Below are positions 16,956 through 25,937 of a stretch of DNA of 64,000 nt, piece by piece. Each line of letters starts with the position of its first letter. The stretch's first letter is position 1. Position numbers and translations under genes: made by a program. The DNA comes from Candidatus Marivariicella framensis. Lineage in GTDB: Bacteria; Bacteroidota; Bacteroidia; Flavobacteriales; Flavobacteriaceae. Below the pieces are notes generated by a model. That model was not told where the DNA came from and did not search any database. It saw only the letters and a list, made by a program, of their open reading frames with translations. The stretch spans positions 1 to 64,000 of the forward strand of contig CAJJCT010000007.1 in assembly GCA_905182735.1 (NCBI GenBank). Reading direction: 5' to 3'.

Positions 16956-17600
16956 TTAAGACCTGAACTTAATCAAAAGTAATACAAAGAATAGAATTTG
17001 AAGAAAATAAAGGTGATTTGAAAAATTATTATTTTTTTTAATTTTTAACTTCTGATATATAAAATGTAGCAGAAACGACACAAATACCCATCCTAGATAA
17101 TTTTGAATTGGTGCAATTCCCGAATCAAAAATCCAAAAATCTAAATCTGGGGCAACTGGCTCAATCAATAAATCTAAAAACAACATAAGTGTCACTCCTA
17201 AAAAAATACGAGTATAGAAATTTTTATTAATTTTTTGAGCTATACTAGCTGTTATAATTAAAACCATTGCCCAGTTATAACCAATTAAAATAGGAACTCC
17301 TAATAACTTAGGTCCTAAAGCTTCTCCATAAAAATAAGTTCCAAAAATAAGTCCATAATTAACTCCTAAAATCTCTGTAAACATTCCAATAATAAATGCT
17401 ATACCAGCTATCATGATTGTTTTATTAGAATCTGATGAGTTAAGAAGTAATAAAACTAATGATATAATTAAGTTTAATGGTGTCGCCGAAATAAACCACT
17501 TACTATCTCCATAAAGTATTCCTAAAAGACCTGATAAGTGAAATGTCCAAATTACTAAAATGGAAATAGAGGAAAATGATGTATATCTATTTTTTAACAT
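16956..17600 (-). CDS. cruF: Carotenoid 1',2'-hydratase-like membrane protein (CruF family)
   Basis: A 214-residue protein with about seven membrane helices. It has the family features GVNYGLIFGTYFYGEALGP, GVPILIGYNWAMV and DLLIEPVAPDLDFWIF, the last with acidic residues thought to serve catalysis. CruF adds water to the psi end of acyclic or monocyclic carotenoids, giving the 1'-hydroxy group. It starts one base after crtD ends, and the product of hydration is the substrate of CrtD-type 3,4-desaturation, so gene order and chemistry agree. Confidence 0.8.
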   Translation of the reverse strand: MLKNRYTSFSSISILVIWTFHLSGLLGILYGDSKWFISATPLNLIISLVLLLLNSSDSNKTIMIAGIAFIIGMFTEILGVNYGLIFGTYFYGEALGPKLLGVPILIGYNWAMVLIITASIAQKINKNFYTRIFLGVTLMLFLDLLIEPVAPDLDFWIFDSGIAPIQNYLGWVFVSFLLHFIYQKLKIKKNNNFSNHLYFLQILFFVLLLIKFRS

Positions 17601-17601
17601 A

Positions 17602-19068
17602 CTATAATTTTTTTACTAAATCCGAAGTTATTTTGGCTGACAATAAACAAAGGGGTATTCCTCCTCCAGGATGAACACTTCCTCCACAAAAAAATAAGTT
17701 TTCAATTTTTCTTGAAAAATTTGGATGCCTAAAAAAGGCAGATAACCTGTCGTTACTTGAAGGCCCATATAAAGCGCCTTGGTGAGATTGTGTTTTGTGT
17801 TGAATAATTTTAGGAGTTAATACTTCTTCTGTCTCAATATATTTACCAATGTCAACTCCCAAATTTCGAGATATCTTTTTTTTTACATTTTTACGAATTT
17901 CATTCACCATTGAATTCCAATCCTGTCCTTTATCAGCAGGGGTGTTTATCATAACAAACCAGTTCTCCGAATTTTCTGGAGCATCTCCAGGTATGTCTTT
18001 TGATGTTATGTTTATATATACAGTAGGGTCTTTTGAAACAGTGTTTTGATTAAAAATGGACTTAAATTCATCGGAATAATTTTCTGAAAAAAATATATTG
18101 TGAAGATCTAATTCTTTAAATTCTCGGGATATTCCCCAATAAAAGATTACAGCTGAACTAGAAGACTCAGCATCCAATATTTTTTTTGGTTTTGGCTCAT
18201 TTGGTATTAAAAATTTGTATGTTGGATTTATATCCATATTACTAATAACAACATCTGAAGCATAAAAACATCCATTAGATTCTACACCTTTAGCTTTTTT
18301 ATTATCTATAATAATTTGATTAACATAACTATTATAAACAAATTCTACACCTTGTCTTTTAGCTAATTGAACTAATGAATCTGTTATACTCACCATTCCT
18401 TTGACAGGTAAAAAAGTTCCATAGTGCTGTTCAAGATGGGTAATTAAACTCATCATTCCTGAAGTTTGATATGGATTGGAACCATTATAGGTGGCAAAAC
18501 GATCAAAAAATTGAATTAAATGTGGTTCTTCAAGGACCTCTTTATTCACTTCATGAAGAGTTTTAAAAATATCATATTTGCCAAGAAAAAGTATAGCATT
18601 TATAGCTTCTTTAGAAATAAATGTTTTTAATTTATGTAAAGATTTTTCTAAAAAAAGTGGTGCTGTTAAATCATACTTTTTTTGTGAACGATTAAAGTAA
18701 TTAATTAATTTTTCTTTAGGTACGCCTAGCTTTTTTTCTACTTCATTTAGAAAATCTTCTTTGTTCCCATAAGCAACCAACTTTATTCCATCTTCCCAAA
18801 AATAATTGCAAGCAATCTCTTTCTTTATATAAGAAAAATAATCTTTTGGGTTTTCTCCACAAAGTTCAAAAAGTTCATCTATAAATTGCGGCATTGTAAA
18901 TAAAGAAGGTCCTCCATCAAACCTATATCCAGATTTTTCAAAAGAATGTATCTTTCCTCCTGGAAAAGAGTTTCCTTCAAAAACCTTAACAGAATATCCT
19001 TTTTTCGCAAGCCTTATGCTTGAAGCAATTCCCGCTATACCAGAACCAATAACAATAGATTTATTCAA
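17602..19068 (-). CDS. crtD: Carotenoid desaturase, 1-hydroxycarotenoid 3,4-desaturase type
   Basis: A 488-residue FAD enzyme of the phytoene desaturase superfamily. The N-terminal nucleotide-binding site is VIGSGIAGIASSIRLAKKG...VFEGNSFPGGK, and the C-terminal FAD signature is FFCGGSVHPGGGIPLCLLSAKI. It differs clearly from the second desaturase in the window at 20803. Position between crtA and cruF and the HPGGGIP ending support CrtD, which adds a 3,4 double bond to a 1-hydroxylated psi end. Its first eight bases overlap crtA. Confidence 0.8.
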   Translation of the reverse strand: MNKSIVIGSGIAGIASSIRLAKKGYSVKVFEGNSFPGGKIHSFEKSGYRFDGGPSLFTMPQFIDELFELCGENPKDYFSYIKKEIACNYFWEDGIKLVAYGNKEDFLNEVEKKLGVPKEKLINYFNRSQKKYDLTAPLFLEKSLHKLKTFISKEAINAILFLGKYDIFKTLHEVNKEVLEEPHLIQFFDRFATYNGSNPYQTSGMMSLITHLEQHYGTFLPVKGMVSITDSLVQLAKRQGVEFVYNSYVNQIIIDNKKAKGVESNGCFYASDVVISNMDINPTYKFLIPNEPKPKKILDAESSSSAVIFYWGISREFKELDLHNIFFSENYSDEFKSIFNQNTVSKDPTVYINITSKDIPGDAPENSENWFVMINTPADKGQDWNSMVNEIRKNVKKKISRNLGVDIGKYIETEEVLTPKIIQHKTQSHQGALYGPSSNDRLSAFFRHPNFSRKIENLFFCGGSVHPGGGIPLCLLSAKITSDLVKKL

Positions 19069-19795
19069 TTTTAAATTTATTAGTTGAGTTAGATATTACG
19101 GTAAATCTGGAAAATAGATCTTCCTTATACCAGTTGTTTATTCGCGTTTTTCTGATGATTTCAGTATGTTCTTTTTGCTTGTAAGCAAATTCATTTACAG
19201 AATTAAAATTTTTCCAAATACTAATTGTTGCTTGCTGAAAAAATGGCCATTCACCGATGCCTTTATAGAAAATAACTCCCTTTGCTTTTTCTATAGCTCT
19301 ACTTGCTATAGGCACCGATCTCCAAAAGGAAATCAGTCTATTCCAATTAAGAGTTGCTCTAGTTATTACAGCTACAGGATTATCATCTTCAATATGTTTT
19401 ATTTCTTGAGATTTAAATGGCTGCAAGCCACTCCAGCAACCATGGCTTTTTACAGCTTTTAATTCAATATGCTTTATTGAGGTTGATTTCTTAATATACT
19501 GATTAAATTTTTTATGATTTTTGAAAAAGATTTCAGAAGAGTTCTTGTTATTCCATACACACAAAATAGCATAAGTTGTAAAATCAGGTTTTAAACTAAA
19601 CCCTGATCCACTTCCTGTCCCCATAACTTTGATAAACTCTAATCCTTTAATTTTTGAAAAATTTCTTTTTGCAAAAGCCATTTCTTTGAAAGGCCAATAC
19701 CAATTGTTTTCAAAATTAAAAAGTGTTAAAGTCGTGAAAGATTTGGTTTTTAAATTAATCGGTTTAGAATTGATTTTTAAATATTTAAGGCGCAA
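19061..19795 (-). CDS. crtA: Spheroidene monooxygenase-like protein (CrtA family)
   Basis: About 244 residues. Family features are MAFAKRNFSKIKGLEFIKVMGTGSG, VAVITRATLNWNRLISFWRSVP and GIGEWPFFQQATISIWKN. CrtA enzymes are heme-dependent and hydroxylate or oxidise C-2 of psi-end carotenoids. It heads a crtA-crtD-cruF-lipoprotein run with overlaps. The start is uncertain: the frame opens with TTG at 19795 and there is no ATG before the conserved region, which begins near residue 20. Confidence 0.75.
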   Translation of the reverse strand: MRLKYLKINSKPINLKTKSFTTLTLFNFENNWYWPFKEMAFAKRNFSKIKGLEFIKVMGTGSGSGFSLKPDFTTYAILCVWNNKNSSEIFFKNHKKFNQYIKKSTSIKHIELKAVKSHGCWSGLQPFKSQEIKHIEDDNPVAVITRATLNWNRLISFWRSVPIASRAIEKAKGVIFYKGIGEWPFFQQATISIWKNFNSVNEFAYKQKEHTEIIRKTRINNWYKEDLFSRFTVISNSTNKFKIE

Positions 19796-19940
19796 ATATC
19801 GTCTATTTATATTTTTTAATCTGTTATTTTAAAAAAATAAATTATTTAATAATTGAATTAATTTTGAACTACACTTATAACTTAAATATTTTTGTTCATT
19901 CTTGTTAGTTTTAATTAATTTAGCAATAAAGTTTATTAAA

Positions 19941-20027
19941 ATGAGTCCAAAATTTGTAGCCATTGTAGTTATCATAACAACTTTTTTTGTTATGATTGGA
20001 ATAATCATAGATATGAGAAAAAAATAA
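19941..20027 (+). CDS. 28-residue single-helix membrane peptide
   Basis: The ORF starts with ATG after an A-rich stretch and encodes MSPKFVAIVVIITTFFVM followed by IGIIID and MRKK. This is one transmembrane helix with a positive C-terminal tail, the pattern of real small membrane proteins. It ends five bases before the ATG of the K+ channel gene, so it could be translated with it. No family is recognised, and the short length keeps chance occurrence possible. Confidence 0.45.
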   Translation: MSPKFVAIVVIITTFFVMIGIIIDMRKK

Positions 20028-20032
20028 GTTTC

Positions 20033-20734
20033 ATGAAGATTCATAAATCTATAGATAAGTTTATTTATATTTTAATTATTGCTAACATCATTGCAATGAT
20101 CGCAGAATCTCATGTTTCAGTTCGTGCAATTTATTTTGGTGAATTTTATGTTTTTGAAGCCATATCCATAGGTATTTTTTCTATTGAATATATGTACCGT
20201 GTAATTTATGCCTACAAAAAATCCAAGATGAAAGGTGCTATAGCTTATATTACTAGTCTTTTTGGCATTATTGATTTAATCTCAATCATTCCTTTTTTCC
20301 TAAATCAATTCACGAAAATAGATGGAAGGTTCTTGAGAATTTTAAGACTATTTAGATTGACTCGTATATTTAAGTTAGGAAGAGATTCATCATCGCTTAA
20401 GCTTTTCGTAAAAGCTTTAAGCGCTGTTAAAGGTGAATTAAAATTCACACTTTTTTTGTCAATTTTAACTATTTTATTTTCAGCTTCAGCAATCTATTAT
20501 CTTGAAAATGCTGCTCAACCCGAAAAATTTTCAAGTATATCAGAATCAATTTGGTGGGCAACTGTATCACTTGCAACAGTTGGTTATGGTGATGTTTATC
20601 CTATCACTGTTGGGGGTAAAATATTTGCATCAGTTATTTCTTTAGTGGGCATAGGAGTGGTTGCAATTCCAACTGGAATAATAAGCGCCTCTTTTGTCGA
20701 GGAGATTATAAAGAATGGCGATAGAAGGAAATAA
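20033..20734 (+). CDS. Voltage-gated potassium channel, six-helix type
   Basis: The 233 residues form a voltage-sensor domain and a pore. The S4 helix carries regularly spaced arginines (RFLRILRLFRLTRIFKLGR, residues 99-117). The pore has the K+ selectivity filter TVGYGD (182-187) preceded by SIWWATVSLA, then the inner helix with the hinge-like GIGVVAIPTG. It lacks a long cytoplasmic regulatory domain. It lies between crtA and crtI on the same strand as crtI, 68 bases before it. Confidence 0.9.
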   Translation: MKIHKSIDKFIYILIIANIIAMIAESHVSVRAIYFGEFYVFEAISIGIFSIEYMYRVIYAYKKSKMKGAIAYITSLFGIIDLISIIPFFLNQFTKIDGRFLRILRLFRLTRIFKLGRDSSSLKLFVKALSAVKGELKFTLFLSILTILFSASAIYYLENAAQPEKFSSISESIWWATVSLATVGYGDVYPITVGGKIFASVISLVGIGVVAIPTGIISASFVEEIIKNGDRRK

Positions 20735-20802
20735 ATAATATTTCAAATTAGACTTATTTAACTCTAAAAAACTTTTTTTATTTAAAATATATTTACAAAA
20801 TT

Positions 20803-22281
20803 ATGAACCAAAAAGTTATTGTAATTGGATCTGGCTTCTCTTCCATTTCAGCAGCATGTTATTTAGCTAAAAATGGTCATGAAGTTGAAGTTTTCGAAAA
20901 AAATAATAGCCTAGGTGGTCGGGCAAGACAATTAAAGCGTGATGGATTTACTTTTGACATGGGTCCTTCATGGTATTGGATGCCAGATATTTTTGAAAGA
21001 TTTTTTAATGATTTTAACAAAAAACCTAGTGACTATTATAATTTAGAAAGACTTGATCCAGCTTATGAAGTTTATTTTGGAACTAAAAATAAAATTATAA
21101 TTGATGGTGATTTAGAAAAAATTTCTTTGGCATTTGAAAATGAAGAAAAAGGAAGTGGAAAAAAACTTAAGAAATTCATTAAGGAGGCTCAATTAAATTA
21201 TGATATAGCTATTAAAGAAGTGGTATATAGACCAGGTAAGTCTCCTTTGGAATTAATAACATTAGAAACAATTACCAAGTTAAATTACTTCATAAGGAAT
21301 ATACGGCAAGATGTTTTCAAAGAATTTAAAAATCCTAAATTAAGACAGTTACTTCAATTTCCTGTTTTATTTCTTGGAGCAAAACCAAAAGATACTCCAG
21401 CATTCTATAATTTTATGAACTTTGCAGATTATGGTCTTGGAACTTGGCATCCTAAAGGTGGAATGTACTCTGTCATTAATGGAATGGTAAGTTTAGCAAA
21501 ATCTCTAGGTGTGAAATTTCACATTGACTCTCCAGTAGAAAAAATTATTGTTGAAGGCAAAAAAGCTTGTGGAGTAATAATTAATGGTTCTAAACACGAG
21601 TCTGATGCAGTTTTAAGTGGTGCAGATTACCATCACACAGAAACTCTTTTGAACTCAAATTTAAGAGCCTACAGTGAAAAATATTGGAGCAAAAAAACCT
21701 TTGCACCATCCTCACTACTTTTTTATATAGGTTTGAATAAAAAAGTAAATGATGTTGCTCATCATACTCTATTTTTTGATGTAGATTTTGATAAACATGC
21801 TTCAGAAATATATGATAATCCCAAATGGCCAGATGATCCACTATTCTATGCAAATTTTCCTTCTAAATCTGATGCTTCAATGGCACCTGAGGGGAAAGAA
21901 GCTTGTTTTATTTTAATTCCTTTAGCTCCTGGACTTGAAGACAATTCAGAGATAAGAAAAAAATATTTTAATGTTGTTATAAAGCGTCTTGAAGAAAGAA
22001 CTGGGCAGTCTATTAAAAAACATATTTTATTTCAAGAATCATTTTGTGTAAATGATTTTATATCAGAATACAATTCATACAAAGGTAATGCCTATGGATT
22101 GGCAATGACACTATTTCAAACTGCTTTTTTAAGACCTAAAATAGAAAGCAAGAAGGTAAAGGGCTTATATTTTTCAGGACAATTAACAGTCCCAGGTCCG
22201 GGCGTCCCCCCGTCTTTAATTTCAGGAAAAATAAGTGCTGGTTTACTAGAAAAGTATTTTAGAAAACCCAATAAACAATAG
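20803..22281 (+). CDS. crtI: Phytoene desaturase
   Basis: A 492-residue FAD enzyme that converts phytoene towards lycopene. It has the N-terminal VIGSGFSSISAACYLAKNG...VFEKNNSLGGRAR, then the CrtI-typical FDMGPSWYWMPD, and the C-terminal LYFSGQLTVPGPGVPPSLISGKI. In many Bacteroidota crtB follows directly; here the next gene is a convergent, unrelated one whose end overlaps by 23 bases, so phytoene synthase must lie elsewhere. TATATTTA at about 20788, one base off the -7 consensus, may be its promoter. Confidence 0.92.
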   Translation: MNQKVIVIGSGFSSISAACYLAKNGHEVEVFEKNNSLGGRARQLKRDGFTFDMGPSWYWMPDIFERFFNDFNKKPSDYYNLERLDPAYEVYFGTKNKIIIDGDLEKISLAFENEEKGSGKKLKKFIKEAQLNYDIAIKEVVYRPGKSPLELITLETITKLNYFIRNIRQDVFKEFKNPKLRQLLQFPVLFLGAKPKDTPAFYNFMNFADYGLGTWHPKGGMYSVINGMVSLAKSLGVKFHIDSPVEKIIVEGKKACGVIINGSKHESDAVLSGADYHHTETLLNSNLRAYSEKYWSKKTFAPSSLLFYIGLNKKVNDVAHHTLFFDVDFDKHASEIYDNPKWPDDPLFYANFPSKSDASMAPEGKEACFILIPLAPGLEDNSEIRKKYFNVVIKRLEERTGQSIKKHILFQESFCVNDFISEYNSYKGNAYGLAMTLFQTAFLRPKIESKKVKGLYFSGQLTVPGPGVPPSLISGKISAGLLEKYFRKPNKQ

Positions 22282-23164
22282 TTATTTCGGCATCTTTAAT
22301 TTTAATTTCTTCAGAAACAAGTTCAATACTAGACTCAACAACTTTTAAGTACCTTTCAATTTGCTCAGCAGTTTGTTCCCAAAGCTCCATACGCTTAAAA
22401 AGGTTATACTTAACATATTGATCATTCTCAACATACTCCCTGTTTTTAATCCAAAATTGCGGAGAATCAAAATCAATTTCTTCAAGGTCAAAAACCCACT
22501 TGCTATCTACACGATCATTAAATTTTCTAGTAAAAACCTCTTCTTCTTTATCTGTATTTAATTTCAAATACTTTAGATCCTGTCCTTCATATGTATTATA
22601 AACTGACTGTCCAATTTCAGAGCCTAAAAATCTGAATGTTCCGTCTAGTTTTATCGCATCATAAACAACTCTCGGAGGGTTAAAAGGATCTCTATTTGTA
22701 TACATTTCTAATGGAAAATCATAATCATCCTTTCCATAAATCCATATGAACTGATATTTATCGCCACTATCCCATGTTTCATATAGCTCTTTATAGGCTT
22801 CCATTACCATGCCTAACACTTCTTGTTTTTCAAGTGTATATACTTTTATGGAATCCATTTCAGCTTTAAGGTTATGAAGATTTTCAATATTCCATTCACG
22901 ATCCTCGAAATCATCCCCTTTTTGTTCAACACCAAATGACACTAATACCCCAAAAAAAACAATTAGAAACTCTACGAAGCCTTTTTTTGCACGATCAAAA
23001 AAATCTCCCATTGAAAAGCGGTCTCCAAGAGTTATTAGTTTTAAGAACCAATTAAGCTTTTCTTTTTCAACCCCAGCAGATTTTGACGCATTTGCAAATT
23101 CATCCTCTGAAATAACCCCATCCTTATCGGAGTCTATTTTGTCAAATTCATCTTTTTTTGCCAT
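22259..23164 (-). CDS. EF-hand membrane protein of unknown function
   Basis: 301 residues. One canonical EF-hand is near the N-terminus: the loop runs from Asp11 to Glu22 (DSDKDGVISEDE) with acidic groups at positions 1, 3, 5 and 12, so calcium binding is likely. A transmembrane helix follows at about 66-84 (GFVEFLIVFFGVLVSFGVEQ), a segment seen in DUF6090-like proteins. The long C-terminal part is helical and acidic and is not recognised. Adding a Ca2+-binding head to that membrane module is unusual. It converges on and overlaps crtI. Confidence 0.65.
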   Translation of the reverse strand: MAKKDEFDKIDSDKDGVISEDEFANASKSAGVEKEKLNWFLKLITLGDRFSMGDFFDRAKKGFVEFLIVFFGVLVSFGVEQKGDDFEDREWNIENLHNLKAEMDSIKVYTLEKQEVLGMVMEAYKELYETWDSGDKYQFIWIYGKDDYDFPLEMYTNRDPFNPPRVVYDAIKLDGTFRFLGSEIGQSVYNTYEGQDLKYLKLNTDKEEEVFTRKFNDRVDSKWVFDLEEIDFDSPQFWIKNREYVENDQYVKYNLFKRMELWEQTAEQIERYLKVVESSIELVSEEIKIKDAEITIVYWVF

Positions 23165-23197
23165 AATTATTGGAATATATACTGCTATGATAAAAAA

Positions 23198-25936
23198 TTA
23201 TTCTGAATCATTAGCAATGAATGCTATGTTTTCGTTAAATAATTTTTTAATTACAGCTATTAATTCCTTTTCAAATTGATTAAAAGTATTAATCAATAAA
23301 AGATCTTTATTTTCTTTATCAGATGAAATAGTTACTGGATAGAAATAGTCTTTAGGAGTTTTAATTGGAATTATCCCGGTCTTAATTCCTTCATGAGAAT
23401 TTTGTTTAGAGTAAACGTAAGAATAAAGCAATAATTGAAAGAGCGAAGAATTCTCTAAACTCTTTTGGCTTTCAAGTCCTTCAAAAGTAAAGTTTGATGA
23501 AAATTTTAATTTATTTTTTTTTACAGATCCCGTTTTATAATCTGAAATTCTTAATTTTCCATTCCATTCATCAACTCTATCAATTGTTCCAATTATTTTA
23601 ACCGGGAAGAGCAATTCTTTAAAATCTAAATCGTATTCTATTTTTTTTTCTAATGAGAGGATTTTTAATTTGTTTCCTTTTTCAATTAACAATCTTTCTG
23701 TCAACAGAAATTCCTCACATTGCTTTTTTAACTCTTCATAAATCAAATAGTTATGCCCTTTTCGTTCAGGATTACCTCCATAAATTAATTTATATTTTTC
23801 ATCTAAAACAACAGGTAGTTTTTTAATCATAGAGTCATAATTACGAACTACAAGTTCTTTAGATACAAAAGGCTTATATATCGATTCTAATGTTTCATGA
23901 ACTACATTTCCTTTATCTCTTGGTTCAATTACTGGAAATAGTTTTCCAAGCTCTCTTATTTTTAAAACCCTCTGATAATAAAACTGTAAAGGATTTATCA
24001 TGAAACTTGTTATTGCTGAGGGTGAAAGTCCTTTTTTTACTATTGATTTTAAAATCTCTATTACTTCCTTAGATTTATCAACTTTAAATTGAGAGTTATT
24101 TTTAAAAGATGACTTCACTTTCATTAAGTTTAGTTGATGATTTGACTTTTTAAAATGTTCTAATTGATAAATAAATCTACTTTTTTCAGAGCCTCCAAGC
24201 CCTTTATCGCTCAAACTGTATAATAAATAAACATTACTGGCATTTTGAATTAGCCTATAAAATTGATATGCATATTTAGCATCCTGTTCTAAAAAAGTTG
24301 GAAGTTGAAAATGTTTTTTCACATCAAAAGGAAAAAAACTATCATTAGATTTTCCTTTAGGCAAAACACCCTCATTAACATTTGTTATGATTACAGAGTC
24401 AAAATCTATCAATCTTGTTTCTGGAAGACTCATTATTTGAATGTCAGAACTAGAGTCTCCAGAGAAATTTAATTTTTGTTCTTTGATAGCTTCTTTATAC
24501 AATAAGAAGAGCACTTTTAAAGGTATGTTTTTAATTTGATCTGCATAATTTAAAAGTTTTGTTATTACCTTTTTAATTATGTTAAATTCTTCTAGATTAA
24601 AGGAACCCTCTTGTTTAATAAAATGATTTCCCTCCTCAAGGTGTTTAATCAAAAATTGTAATTTTTGTAATAAATCTGAAGATGATGCAACAGGCCTAAA
24701 TACAATATATTGAAATGAAGTTTTATTAGAATAAAGTTTTTGAATTGGAAAATACGTATAATTAGATTCCTCGAGATCATTAATTAATTTATTAAAATTT
24801 ATTTTTTCTTTTTTAAATTTATTTTTAACAATACTATCATTTAGTATCGAAAATACGTCTTCATAAAAATAATTTCCTTCAATAGTGTTTATATGCATTT
24901 CAAAAATCATATCTAAAATGGACACTGAGGAGGAATTATTAATAGCTAATCCCATTGTAACATTCCAATGGCTTGTGTCCAAATTTATTCCTGATAAGAC
25001 AGCAGGAAGAATTTTATCATCTCCTAATATTATTCCTTTTTTACTAATAACATCACTAGGTTTCCAGTCATTAATTATTTGTCCAACATATTTTGCTTGA
25101 CTTATTTTATTTGATGTTTCTATAACATTAAATACTTTATCTTTTTTAAAATTAGAAGATAATCCTTCTGGGTTTTTATTTCTTAAACATTTCCATTCTT
25201 TATAATAAGATCGAATAAATTTTCCTGCTGAATGTTTTTTATCATTATAAAATTCTTTATCCAAGTCCCAAAAAACTTTACCCTTTTTTTGAGAAATAAA
25301 TTCTTGAATAATATTGCTTTCTGCAGTGTTTAACATATTAAACCCAATAAAATAGTGAAACTTCTTATTTTGAGATAAATACAACTCCAAGTGCTTGATA
25401 GCCTCTCTAAACTGCATTCCACTTGTTCCAACTCCATCTTTAATAAACTTGTTGTTTAAAGAAGAATATAGTGCTGGTATGTTTTTCCAAAAGTCAGAAT
25501 TTTTAATCGTTGATGAGTCAGAGTTATCTAATTGAGCCCATTCTTTAATTTCTTGTGCAGATACCATGCTTGAAAACAGAGCCTTTGAATCAACTAAATA
25601 GCTATCCATTAAATTAAAGTCATTAATCAAAACTGGAGCCCACCCCATAAATTCATCAAAGTTTTGTTGATTTTTTTTTAAAATTATTTTACTGTAAATT
25701 AAATATAATTCAAAAACAACAGACGTATTTTCAACTCTATTAATACCAGAAAGCTCACTAATAAATTCAGATATACTAATAATTTCTGGAGAAATTACTG
25801 GCTTTTTTATTTTTTGAATTAATTTGTTTCTTAAAAACAAAGAAGCTCTATTACTTGGTAAAATTATTTTTATATTTTGAAAATCATGATTCTCATCTAT
25901 AATATTATCAGCCACAAAATCTAAAAAATTAATCAT
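23198..25936 (-). CDS. AddB-like PD-(D/E)XK nuclease, recombination repair
   Basis: A 912-residue protein. The N-terminal ILPSNRASLFLRNKL is in the place of a Walker A motif but lacks GxGK(T/S), as in AddB-type inactive helicase domains. The C-terminal 250 residues contain a RecB-family nuclease: GNVVHETLESIY, then IGTIDRVDEW and RISDYKTG. With the AddA-like partner immediately upstream it should process double-strand ends for RecA loading. No clear four-cysteine iron-sulfur motif is seen. One base separates it from the partner gene. Confidence 0.8.
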   Translation of the reverse strand: MINFLDFVADNIIDENHDFQNIKIILPSNRASLFLRNKLIQKIKKPVISPEIISISEFISELSGINRVENTSVVFELYLIYSKIILKKNQQNFDEFMGWAPVLINDFNLMDSYLVDSKALFSSMVSAQEIKEWAQLDNSDSSTIKNSDFWKNIPALYSSLNNKFIKDGVGTSGMQFREAIKHLELYLSQNKKFHYFIGFNMLNTAESNIIQEFISQKKGKVFWDLDKEFYNDKKHSAGKFIRSYYKEWKCLRNKNPEGLSSNFKKDKVFNVIETSNKISQAKYVGQIINDWKPSDVISKKGIILGDDKILPAVLSGINLDTSHWNVTMGLAINNSSSVSILDMIFEMHINTIEGNYFYEDVFSILNDSIVKNKFKKEKINFNKLINDLEESNYTYFPIQKLYSNKTSFQYIVFRPVASSSDLLQKLQFLIKHLEEGNHFIKQEGSFNLEEFNIIKKVITKLLNYADQIKNIPLKVLFLLYKEAIKEQKLNFSGDSSSDIQIMSLPETRLIDFDSVIITNVNEGVLPKGKSNDSFFPFDVKKHFQLPTFLEQDAKYAYQFYRLIQNASNVYLLYSLSDKGLGGSEKSRFIYQLEHFKKSNHQLNLMKVKSSFKNNSQFKVDKSKEVIEILKSIVKKGLSPSAITSFMINPLQFYYQRVLKIRELGKLFPVIEPRDKGNVVHETLESIYKPFVSKELVVRNYDSMIKKLPVVLDEKYKLIYGGNPERKGHNYLIYEELKKQCEEFLLTERLLIEKGNKLKILSLEKKIEYDLDFKELLFPVKIIGTIDRVDEWNGKLRISDYKTGSVKKNKLKFSSNFTFEGLESQKSLENSSLFQLLLYSYVYSKQNSHEGIKTGIIPIKTPKDYFYPVTISSDKENKDLLLINTFNQFEKELIAVIKKLFNENIAFIANDSE

Positions 25937-25937
25937 T

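Noticed and set aside
19829-20044. 71-residue minus-strand ORF between crtA and the K+ channel
   Set aside because: It lies opposite the 28-residue plus-strand ORF in AT-rich sequence, and its hydrophobic stretch is a shadow of that ORF's helix.
23198-25936. AddB-like gene considered degraded because Walker A is missing
   Set aside because: AddB-type proteins normally lack helicase activity, and the frame and nuclease motifs are intact.
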